In this document: piece by piece, positions 1 through 9,602 of the stretch
How the letters are laid out: the number at the start of each line of letters is the position of its first letter
How positions within the stretch are numbered: position 1 is the stretch's first letter
Assembly (NCBI GenBank): GCA_023101885.1
Contig: JALPQD010000404.1
Span: 1,270,470-1,334,469 of the forward strand
Reading direction: 5' to 3'
DNA length: 64,000 bases
From: Typhlomys cinereus
Lineage: Eukaryota; Chordata; Mammalia; Rodentia; Platacanthomyidae
Position numbers and translations under genes: made by a program
Notes under the pieces: model-generated
What the model saw: the letters and a program-made list of their open reading frames with translations, nothing else
What the model was told of the DNA's origin: nothing
The model's database searches: none

Positions 1-49
1 GTTAAAAGTAATATTTTAGCTTTTTTCTATCCCAGACCGGGACCAAGGA

Positions 50-440
50 AGACTCCCTGCTCTTCAGGTAAGGCCCCTAGATCACATTCCAGATCTGAGG
101 TCACCTGTGCACCCAACCAGCAGCAAGCCTGCCTTTCGGACTCTGGGGAAGGCCCCAAGGCCACTCTCCAGGTACAAGATGATCTGGTCACCCCAGTAGC
201 CACTCTGTCTTTCTGCTACAGACCAGACAAGGGTGGACTTTCTGCTCCTCAGGTAAGGCCCCTAGATCGCACCCCAAGCCCCAGGTCACCTGCACTACCC
301 ACGAGCACATGGCCTACCTTTCTGGCATTGGGGAAGGCCTCAAGACCATGCCTCAGGTCCCAGGTGATCTGCTCACTCAGCTAACCACTCTGACTTTCTG
401 CCCTGAACTGGAAAAGGGCAGACTCCCTGCTCCTCAGAAT
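50..440 (+). repeat. Tandem promoter-type monomers in the 5' UTR of L1-A (period about 184 bp)
   Basis: The block CAGGTAAGGCCCCTAGATC begins at 66 and again at 250, and a third, diverged start lies near 435 where the monomer runs into the non-repeated part of the 5' UTR. Tandem monomers of roughly 200 bp are the known internal-promoter arrangement of mouse L1 families. By analogy these are probably L1 promoter monomers, but their sequence is unlike the monomers of the other L1s in this window. Confidence 0.7.
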
Positions 441-917
441 TCAACAGTCCAGAGAAAACCCAAGCAAAGATCTAGAAGACATGTCCCATTCATCTGAAGT
501 CCTCTAAAATCACCCCATCACATAGAGAGAATCTTCACATCCAGATCAAAGGTAAGTAAACCCTTTTTACAATCCTGTTCCTCTCAGTTTTTAGTCACTG
601 AAGTTTAATATTCCCATGTAGCCACCAAAAAACCCATACAACTTCAGGGAATATACCACTTACTCTCACATGTCACTAAGGAAGTAAACTGAAAAAGTGC
701 ACTACCATACTAATCTTCATTCCCTGACTACAAAACCCGACTTAATTGATGTATTAATAGTCCAATAGCATTATCTAGGAAATAACAAAAATACCAGACA
801 AGCATATGCACCTCAAAGGCAAACACTAGTAAAAACTGCTCAAATGTAGTAATACCATCTAATTCAGTTCTGTCAAAAAACAAAGAAAAACAAAAAGAAG
901 GTCATAAGACATAAAAA

Positions 918-1980
918 ATGCCCAGGTCACAGAGGAAATCCATGAGAAACAAAAATTAAGAAAACAAAACTCTTAAAGAGAGAATTAACTCCATAGTGAC
1001 AGGTTCCAACCAGAACAAACTCACAGGAAATAGCCAAGGAAACCATACCCAAGATAATGATTTTCAAAGCCTAATCTTTACTAGGATCAAAACAAGGAAA
1101 GAGGAAATCCAGGAGGAGTTTAAAGGAACATAACAAGCACTTGGAAGAGATGAGAAAAGTAGTTGAAGAAACAAAAATAGGCATAGAGCAGTTAAAATAA
1201 TCTCAAGCAGAGTTTAACCTCAAACTAACAGACAAACGATATTCAACCCAGAATTCAAGAGTTTTATCAGCAGAACTAATGAAGCAGAAATAGAATATCA
1301 GATCTTGAAGACAAAGTGGAAGAACTAACCAGTTCAATAGACGAGGTTGTTAAAGCCAAAATGATACTTGAGAGGAATATTGAAGAGTTATGGGAAATCT
1401 TGAAGAAACCTAATATGCACATTCGTGGAAATCCAGCACAAGAATCCCCAAAATCACACCTGATGAAATTTTTCAGATTAATAAAGGAAAACTTTCCACA
1501 TATAAAGAAAGAGAAGCCCATCCGAATACAAGAGGGATACTGCACCCCAAACAGATATGATCAAAATAGAAATTCACCATGACAAATAATAATCAACACA
1601 TTCTACATACAAGACAAAGAAACGGTGCTGAGAGCTTCGAGGCAAAAAAACAAATCACTTTTAAAAGTAAAGCTATTAAACTAACAAATGGTTTTTCAAT
1701 GGAAACAGTAAAAGCCAGAACTTGGAGAGTTATACTTCAAGTATTCACCAAGCAAAAATGTTAACCCAGGGTGCTATACACAGCAAAATTAACAGTCATG
1801 ATCACGATTGAGGGTGAAGGAAATATTTTCCACTATAAAGACAACTTGAAGGCTTATGTGTCTACCAAACCAGGCATTCAAAATGTGCTAGAAACAATAC
1901 TCAAGCTTGAAGAAATGAACAAGCATATCCAGGAAGACAGAAAGGAAGTAAAATACCACCAAAACCTACAAGCTAAATAA
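918..1980 (+). pseudogene. L1-A ORF1 remnant (L1 RNA-binding protein)
   Basis: In L1, ORF1p is a trimeric coiled-coil RNA chaperone that coats L1 RNA in the cytoplasm. The start codon at 918 is aligned with the ORF1 start of L1-K. The coiled-coil portion is readable at 1316-1582, with a leucine/glutamate-rich stretch followed by the segment containing RIQEGYCTPNRYDQNRNSP. The C-terminal domain is readable in pieces at 1579-1764 and 1771-1980, where the usual RRAW..LQVLNEQKCQPRLIYPAKL block is recognisable but damaged (frameshift and stop between the two pieces near 1762). It cannot encode a full protein. Confidence 0.85.
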
Positions 1981-2102
1981 TACACTTATAAAAGCCACTA
2001 AACACAAAAATGTCAGGAATTAAAAGTAATTTCTCCACTATAACACTAAATGTCAATGGAATTAGTTCACTAATCACAAGACACAGATTACAAACACGGA
2101 TT

Positions 2103-2202
2103 AGAAATCACAACCCAGGAGGGAGGGAACTGGTGTACCTACTAAGTTTGTATGAGCGGAAATAATAATAAAAATGTTAAAAAAAAAAGAAATCACAACC
2201 CA
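2103..2202 (+). mobile_element. Very short L1 3'-end insertion (about 70 bp) with a 15-bp TSD, inside L1-A ORF2
   Basis: The 15-mer AGAAATCACAACCCA occurs at 2103-2117 and again at 2188-2202. Between them (2118-2187) lies only the last 60 or so bases of an L1 3' UTR, containing GTTTGTATGAGCGG and AATAATAATAAAAATG, and a run of ten A. This is a complete, severely 5'-truncated L1 insertion with a poly(A) tail and perfect target-site duplication. Without it, ORF2 of L1-A reads straight through. Confidence 0.93.
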
Positions 2203-3263
2203 TTGATTTGCTGCCTTCAGGAAACAAATGTCACAACAAAAGTACATTGTAAAAGTAAAAGGCTGGTCAAAAATTCTGCAAGCTAATGGAACCTAGAAAA
2301 GTGCAGAGATAGCAATTATGCTGTCTGACAAAGTGGACTTCAAACCAAAAAAAACTAATGAAGCAGAAATAGAATATCAGAAGAGACACAGAATGATACT
2401 ACATTTTAGTCAAAGTAGGGTTTCACAATACTGAACATATATGTACATAATATGGGCTCTTCTACATTTGTTAAGCAAATGCTACAACATCTAAAATGAG
2501 AAATCAATCCCAAAATGATAATACTCTGAAATTTCAATACTGCACTCTTAATGTGGGATAGATCAATAGGCCGAAACTTAACAGAGACATATTGGAACTT
2601 GATCAAACCCTTACTGAAATGGACCTTACAGAAATCTATCAAACTTTCCATCCACTCACCAAGGATATACATTTTTCTCAGCAACCCACAGAATTTTCTC
2701 TAAAATAGATCACATATCGGGCCACAAAACAAATCTCCATATATACAAGGAATAAAGAGAGAGAAACTACAAATTAATAAAATAGAAATGAAATAAAGTC
2801 ATAACTTATACCCAAGAATTCAGAGATTTATAGGTTATATTTCAAAAACATACTCCATGACATTTGATAACACAAAAGTAATGGATGAATTCCTAAGTAA
2901 GCACAACTTACCTTAATTGAATCAGGAAGTTTAGTTATTTAAAGTTGTATAACATATGAGGAAATCGATGAAGTAATGTCGAATCATCCCACCAAAAAAT
3001 TTCCTGGACCATACAGATTCAGCACAGAATTCTACCAGACATTTAAGGAATAACTAATATCAATACTTCTAAAACTGTTCCATGATATTGCGAAGGAAGG
3101 AACACTGTCAAATTCTTTCTATGAATCTGATAACATACTATTCTTAAAACCATATAAAGATACACTTTAAAAAGAAATTTTTAAGCCAATCTCTTTGTTG
3201 AACACAGGTGCAAAGATTCTCAACAAAATCTTAGCGAATCGGATTTAAAAACATATCAAAAAG

Positions 3264-3551
3264 AAGGGCTGGAGAGGTGGCTCAGGGGTTAAGCCTCTGC
3301 CTTGCAGGCGGAAGGTCCTGAGTTCCGATCCCAGATCCCACTTATAGACGCCGGGGGGGGGGGGGAGCGGGGATGGCCTGTGTTTCTGGTCCTGGTAGGG
3401 CGGAGCCTGTGAATCCCGGGGCAGAGTAAACAAGGAGGAGGTAGAGGTGTCCATGGTTGGTTCCTGAAATTCGTCCGTGGTTCTACACACACACACACAC
3501 ACACCTGCACATATGCATTCACGCACAATTGAATAAATAATAAAAAATTAA
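3264..3551 (+). mobile_element. tRNA-derived SINE, copy 1, with (CA)n and AATAAATAA-type tail
   Basis: The head GGCTGGAGAGGTGGCTCAGG at 3268-3287 contains a Pol III A-box match (TGGCTCAGGGG, 3278-3288); a B-box-like GTTCCGATCCC lies at 3322-3332 with one extra base compared with the tRNA consensus. A body of about 200 bp follows, with a G run at 3352-3365, then a (CA)n tract around 3485-3504 and an A-rich tail with AATAAATAAT. The flanks AAAAACATATCAA at 3247-3259 and about 3552-3564 form the TSD in L1-A ORF2. The head resembles rodent B2 or dipodoid SINE heads; the family name is not known to me. Confidence 0.85.
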
Positions 3552-4051
3552 AAAAACATATCAAGAAAATATCATGGTGATCAAGTGGGCTTTATCCCAG
3601 GCACAAAAAGTTGGTTCAACATATGCAAATCAATAAATATAATCCATTATATAAATCAGTTGAAAATCCAAGACCACATGATACTCTCAATAGATGCAGA
3701 AAAAGCTTATGACAAGATCCAACAGCCTTTTATGATCAAAACTCTAGAGACAGTTGGAACAGAAGGAACCTTTATCAATATAATAAAAGCTGTATACAAC
3801 AAGCCAACCAAGGATTATTATACTCAATGGGGAAAACCTTGAAGCATTCCCACTTCGATCAGGAACTAGACAAGGCTGTCCACTCTCAACACTTCTATTC
3901 AATATTGTACTTGAAGTCTTAGCTGGAGCCATAAGACAAGAGAGTGAGATAAAAGGGATTCAAATTGGAAAGGAAGAAGTCAAGATATCTCAATTTGCAG
4001 ATGGCATGATCATATACCTGAGTGATCCTAAGTTTCCACCAAGAAACTCCT

Positions 4052-5032
4052 GGTTAGTTCTTGCACTTTGTCTTCAAGATATTGTATTCAAGATCTATTT
4101 TTATTTTCTACATCCTTAATCCTGTTGATAAGACTCTCTGTTGAGTTGTGGGTTGAAGATAACTTGTCTTTTTGTTAAATTTTAACTTTTCTTGGATTGT
4201 TTCAACTGCTTTATGCCTATTTTTGTTTTTTCAACTTGTTTTCTAATCTACTCCAAGTGCCTGTTGTGTTCCTGTTCTAAGTGGTTGATGCAGTTATTTG
4301 ACTCCTCCCAGATTTCCTCTTTCATGATATTGATCATAAAAAAGATCAGGCTTTGAAAGTCATTATCTTGGTTATGGATTTCTTGGCTATTTTCTGTAAA
4401 TTTGTTCTGATTGGAATCTATCATTATGGAGTTAATTATTTCAGTAGGAGATTTGTTGTCTTGGTTTTTGTTTTGCATGGGTTTACACTGTGACCTGGGC
4501 ACTTTTGTTTTATCTCTTAAGACCTTCGTTTTGTTTCTGTGTGTTTTTCAATGAACTGAAATGGATGGTACTGATACATGTGAGCAGTTATTTCTAGTGT
4601 TTGCTTTAGATTTGGATACACTTGTCTGGTATTGGTGTTATTTCTTAGATGAGGTTATAAGACTGTTAATACATCAATTAGGTCAGGTTTAGCAGACAAG
4701 GAGTGAAGATTAGTATGGCAGTGCACTTTTTCAGTTTAATTCCTTGGTGATATGTGAGGGTGAATGGTATATCTCCTGAAGTTGTATGGGTTTTTTGGTG
4801 GCTACATGGAAATGTGAAACTTCAGTGACTAATAATTGAGAGGAAAAGGATGGTAAAAAGTGTTTACTTATCTTTGATCTGTATGTGAATATTCCCTCCC
4901 ATGTGATGTGATGATTTTAGAGGACTTCAGATTATATGTTGTTTGTCCTCTAGAGATTTGCTTGGGGTTTCTCTGTTCTCTGTTGAATTCTGAGGAGCGG
5001 GGAGTCTGCCCTGGTCCAGTTCCAGGGCAGGA
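4052..5032 (-). mobile_element. L1-B: inverted L1 5' half (5' UTR and ORF1 N-terminus)
   Basis: Read on the minus strand from about 5032, the sequence gives the non-repeated L1 5' UTR, the ORF1 ATG (4500-4502) and the first part of ORF1, up to the coiled-coil, where it stops at the junction with L1-A. The segment 4248-4502 reads MPRSQCKPMQNK... and ends ...EQEHNRHLE, homologous to the L1-K ORF1 N-terminus. There is no ORF2 and no 3' end. Confidence 0.88.
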
Positions 5033-5377
5033 AGGATTTCTGTTGCTTTTATTAGATATCTCATAGCATTTATAAATGTCAAGCTGGCATAACTCACTTA
5101 TTTGAAACTGCATTCCATGCAAATTAATTATATTAATGTTATTATTTGGATTAAATGTGTCACTTTATTGGTTATTTGTTTATTTAAATATATTTTTCAA
5201 ATATCTTATATATAGCATGAACACTTCTTTCTATATAATTCTACTCTGTCAAATACACATTCCTATGAGTACTACTTTTCACACTATTACCACATAGCAT
5301 GTGGTTTTGGGGAGAATTATTTCTCCTACATTTCAATGAAACATGTATACACAGAATACTAGTGACCATGCAATGCT
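5033..5377. other. Unassigned AT-rich spacer
   Basis: No coding, repeat or RNA signature is recognised in this stretch. It sits between L1-B and an L1 3' UTR and may be original flanking DNA. Confidence 0.5.
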
Positions 5378-5958
5378 CACCCAGAACTAGACCAGCCAAA
5401 TATCTCTTCATCCTAAAGGTCAGGAAACCTTGTAGAAGAGCGGGTTTAAGACTGTAAGAGCTTACAGATAGGGAGGGCCACCACTGGACAAGATACTCCA
5501 CTCAAGACTAGGTTGTGGCAGCCAGGAACCCACTTTAATGAGATTTCGGCTTACCTTAACTGCACAAAGATTGTCACGTCAACAAGCCCCCATAGGCTAG
5601 TGAGAATCTCAGGAGAGATGGTTTCAGGCAGTAGGATCCTAGAGGCAATGGGTTAGACAGATATAGGTGATGTATCCTTATTAGAGGAAGGGCTAAGAAG
5701 GGGTCCCCTAATCTGCCACAGAGGCCTGAACCCCACTAGAGTAGACAATACAGAGGTAATTCCAGCGACCACATAAACTGATGGACAGGAAGGTGGGAGG
5801 GAGCAGAGAGAAAAAACCAAGAGAGAGGAGGGAGGGAAGAAAGGTATAGACATGGAATGATGAATGAGAAAATAGAGGTGAGAAATGAGGGAAAAAGAGA
5901 AGGGCATGAAGGATATCTACTCATTGAGCTTGTAGGACTAGGTAAAATTTAAAAAATT
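5378..5958 (+). mobile_element. L1-D: truncated L1 3' UTR
   Basis: It aligns by eye with the 3' UTR of L1-K: the CCAGAACTAGACCAGCC block near 5380, the AAGACTGTAAGAGC block near 5448, then a purine-rich tract (about 5787-5905) and the terminal ATTGAGCTTGTAGGA segment. The copy is diverged, and its poly(A) has decayed into GTAAAATTTAAAAAA. Confidence 0.75.
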
Positions 5959-6069
5959 GTCATATTTGTATTTGAACATCATGTTAGCTATAGAATGATC
6001 TCATTGAAATTATCCATACATTTTTAAATAAGATAAAAACTAACTTATGTATAGCATGATATTTTAAAA

Positions 6070-7648
6070 ACAAAACCATTAGGGAAATGCAAATCAAAAT
6101 CTCCCTGAGATATCATCTCGCCCCAGTCAGGATGGTAAAAATTTGCAATACGAACAATACTAAATCCTGGAGAGAATGTGGAGAGACGGGAACTCTCCTA
6201 CATTGTTGGTGGGAATGCAGGTTCAAACAACCGTCTGGCGATTCATAAAAAAGTTGACAATTAAAATGCCATATGATCCTGCTATTCCACTTCTGGGAAA
6301 AATCCCTCATACAGAAAAAATCACCCCAATGTCACAAGCACAACCATGATCATAGCAGCATGTTCTGTAATAGCAAAGTCATGGAATCAACACAAATGCT
6401 CAACAGTAGACGAATAGATAAGGAAAATGTGGGACATTCATACAATGGAATACTGTTCAGCCATCAAAAAAGATGAATTAATGAAATTTTCTGGGAAAAG
6501 GATGGAACTAGAAAAAATTATGATGAGCAAAGTATCCCAGACACAGAAAATTAAGCACCATGTGTACTCCCTAATAGGTGGATCCTAGAAACGAACCACT
6601 TAGTGACACACTCAAAGATAAATCTCTGTAATAACTATAGTAATTGCAAAAATTATAAACAGGAGGGAAGGGGAAGGAGGACCCCAGCAGAAAAGAGAAA
6701 AGATGGGAACATGCTACAGCAGAGAAAACAGGCCATCAATACTGCAAATGGTGAGACATCTGGTTAAACTCAAAGACTTTCCTTCCTGGTCACTTGCAAC
6801 TGTGGGTTATAATTGCACCACTCAGGGAGGGAACAGAGACTGGCAGATAGATTGTAACAGTCCTGCAAATGAGAGACTGATTCTCTCACTGTGGTCTCCT
6901 ATTCTTATTCCATCTACCTTTGAATCTATTCTTATAGTAAGACTCTGTTTTAACAGCCTTTTATCTATGGCTAGGAGGAAACATCTAACACCCATCAGGA
7001 TGGAGCCAAGGGCAGGAGCAGCAAAACAGGAAAAAAAAAACCATAATTCAGAACATCAGAGATCCTACATTAATTACCTGGAATGAGGCCAACCTAATCT
7101 CTCCCCATTCTACAGATCAGGGAAATTTGCAGAAGAGGGGGCGGTAAGATTGTAAGAGCCTAAAGAGCAATGATATGCAAGATACTCCACACAAGTTAGG
7201 GCCAAAGTTCCATAATATGACTTTGCTTAACCTGCGCAATGACTGGCATAGCATTGACCCCCCCAAAGTCTAGCATGGATTATAAGAACTAGGATCCTTA
7301 GAGGCAAGGGATTAATAGACAAAACAGTGTTCCTGTACTAAAGGGGAACACAAGAAAGGCCTCTAGGCAATGCTACTGAGTCTTTACACATCATCAGAGA
7401 GGAGGACCCAGAGGGAAGTTTGACATTCACACTAAAAGATACTACAATGATGGGGGGAGGGAGCACTGTGAGAAAGGGAAGGATGGGGTAAAGTGAAAAA
7501 GGGAGAGGGAGAAGGGGGTCCTGGGAGGGGTCGACAGAGGGAGGGAGGGGGGAAAGAAAGTGGAAAAGAGGGAGGGAGAAGGGGTCCTGGGAGGGGTCGA
7601 CAGAGGGAAGGAGGGGACTGAATAGGGGTACCTATTAAGTTTGTATGA
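6070..7648 (+). mobile_element. L1-F: L1 3' end (ORF2 C-terminus and 3' UTR)
   Basis: The segment 6070-6589 matches the ORF2 C-terminal region (the AAATGCAAATC...CTGAGATATCATCTC block and the terminal CTCCCTAATAGGTGGATCCTAG). The 3' UTR follows to about 7648. It ends at GTTTGTATGAGC without the usual AATAATAAAAATG and poly(A), and abuts the 5' UTR of L1-G directly. Within its purine tract a 65-bp unit is tandemly duplicated (GGTCCTGGGAGGGGTCGACA at 7518 and 7583). Confidence 0.85.
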
Positions 7649-8495
7649 GCTTCCCCTTCTGCCAGCCTGGTCGCTCACTAGCAGTCCAGGGACAGCATCC
7701 CGTTTCCCAGGTAGTTTTCACCAGCCCTCAGGTTACCCCCTCGACACAGCCCCTCCCACTATCCAGCTTGAGCAGAGCCAAGGCTGCACAGGGTGTGGGT
7801 GGACCACTAGGCCATGCCCCAGGTCCCAGATGAAGTGCACCAACATTGCCTTCAGCACCCTTCCCCATTCTCCCTGCCCGGAACGCTGGCTCGCCCTTCT
7901 GGCATGATTGCTCATGATCCAGGGACAGCACCCTGCTTATCAGGCCCTCTGCCCCTTCCGCCCACCCCAGATACTTGCTCTCGGTCCAGGAATGACACCC
8001 TGGTTCTCAGAATTCAACAGAGTCATAGAAATCTCAAGCAAAGCTGTAGGGGGAAAAGGCCATACATCTGAAGACATCTAAAATCATCCTATCACATGGG
8101 AGAGATTCTTCATATAAAGCCCAAACATAAGTAAACCCACTTTCTACCTTCCTACTCCTCTCAATTATTAATCACTCTAGATTAAATTTTCCTTATAGCC
8201 ATCCTGAAAAAATATACTACTTCTGGGACTATACTATTCACCCTCACATATCACCAAGGTACTAAATCATAAAAGTGCACTACTATGCTAATATTCACCT
8301 CCTGTCTACTGAACCTGACTTAATTGATGTACTAACAGTCTAATAGGCTTATCTATGAAATAACAATAATGACAGGAAAATTGACCAAAATCCAAGGCAA
8401 TCACTAATAATAACTGTCCGAGAGCAGTAATAACAACTAAATTAGTTCAGTAAAAAACACATAGTAACTGAAAGGACTTAAGAGACAAAACAACA

Positions 8496-9540
8496 ATGCC
8501 CAAGTCAAACTGCAGATCGATGAGAAACAAAACCCCCCCAAAAAATCTCCCACTGAAAGAACTAAACCAATAGTGACAGATTTCAACCAGAACAAATTCA
8601 CAGAAAATAGCCAAGGAAGTCAGGCCCAAGATAACGACTTTCAGAGTATGATCATTACCATGATCAATACTATGAAAGAGGAAATAGGGAGGAGTTAACC
8701 CCATTAACGACTTTGAACAGGAACACAACAGACACCTGGAGGAGTTGAGAAAAACAGTTCAAGAAACAAAAATAGGCATAGAGCAGTTAAAAGTCTCAGG
8801 CAGAGTTTAAAATTGAGTTAAAAGACAAGTTATCCTCAACTCAGAACTCAACAGAGACTCATCAGCAGAACTAACAAATCAGAAAATAGAATTTCCAATC
8901 TTGAAGACAAAGGGGAAGTATTAAACAGCTCAATGAAAGAGATTGTTAAAGCCCAAAAGATACTTGAGATGAATATTTAAGAGATATGGGACACCCTGAA
9001 GAAGCCTAGCATGCAGATTCATGGAATACCAGAATAAGAATCCCAAAATACCACACCTGAGGCAACTTTTCAAACTATCATAAATAAAAATGTCCCTCAA
9101 CTAAAGAATGAGAGGCCCATCCAAATTCAAGAGGCATTCTGCACCCCAAACAGATATGACCAAAATAGAAAATCGCCCTGGAAAATAATAATCAAAACAC
9201 TCCACATGCAAGACAAAGAAAAGGTGCTGAGAGCTTCAAGAGCAAGAAAAGGTCATTTTGAAAGGTAAACCTATTAAAATAACAAATGACTTCTCAATGG
9301 AAACAGTAAAAGCAAGAAGAGCTTGCAGAGATGTACTTCAAGTATTAAATGAGCAAAAATGTCAACCCAGGCTGACATACCCTGCAAAACTATCTGTCAT
9401 GATCGAGGGAGAAAGACAGGTTTTCCAGCACAAGCACACCTTGAAGGCTTACATGTCTACCAAACCAGGCCTTCAAAAATGCTAGAAATGATACTACAGC
9501 TCAAAGAAAAAAAACAAGCATATCCAGGACAGAAGAGAAG
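8496..9540 (+). pseudogene. L1-G ORF1 remnant
   Basis: The start is the ATG at 8496 in the context CAACAATGCCCAAGTC, matching the other ORF1 starts in this window. The C-terminal domain is best seen at 9258-9485, reading ...VKARRACRDVLQVLNEQKCQPRLTYPAKLSV.... (interrupted by a shift into the overlapping 9359-9616 frame). Stops and shifts elsewhere (for example near 8690 and 8980) prevent full translation. Confidence 0.85.
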
Positions 9541-9602
9541 TATAATAACACCAAAATCTAAAAGTCAAACATTACACTTACAAAAGGCACTAAAAACAAA
9601 AA

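Larger units (their letters stand above)
1..4051 (+). mobile_element. L1-A: LINE-1 with 5' UTR, ORF1 and ORF2 to the RT domain, 3' end lost
   Basis: Order seen: 5' UTR (1-917), decayed ORF1 (918-1980), decayed ORF2 (2010-4051). The ORF1 and ORF2 starts were placed by alignment by eye to the better preserved L1-K and L1-G copies in this window. ORF2 stops in the reverse-transcriptase region, just after the catalytic FADD-like block (here read QFADGM-like). The element is broken by two later insertions: a tiny L1 tail at 2118-2187 and a SINE at about 3264-3551. At 4050-4053 it is fused to an oppositely oriented L1. The 5' end lies at or before base 1. Confidence 0.9.
2010..4051 (+). pseudogene. 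L1-A ORF2 remnant (endonuclease and partial reverse transcriptase)
   Basis: ORF2p nicks DNA and reverse-transcribes L1 RNA at the nick. The start (ATG at 2010) is followed by the conserved endonuclease opening with the LNVNGI-like motif. The reading frame is broken by stops, by the L1 tail at 2118-2187, by a 29-bp filler at 2353-2381 copied from ORF1, and by the SINE. The best RT stretch is 3585-3842, reading ...[20 protein letters not shown]..., which contains the motif-A aspartate. It ends at the inverted junction at 4050. No function is possible. Confidence 0.85.
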
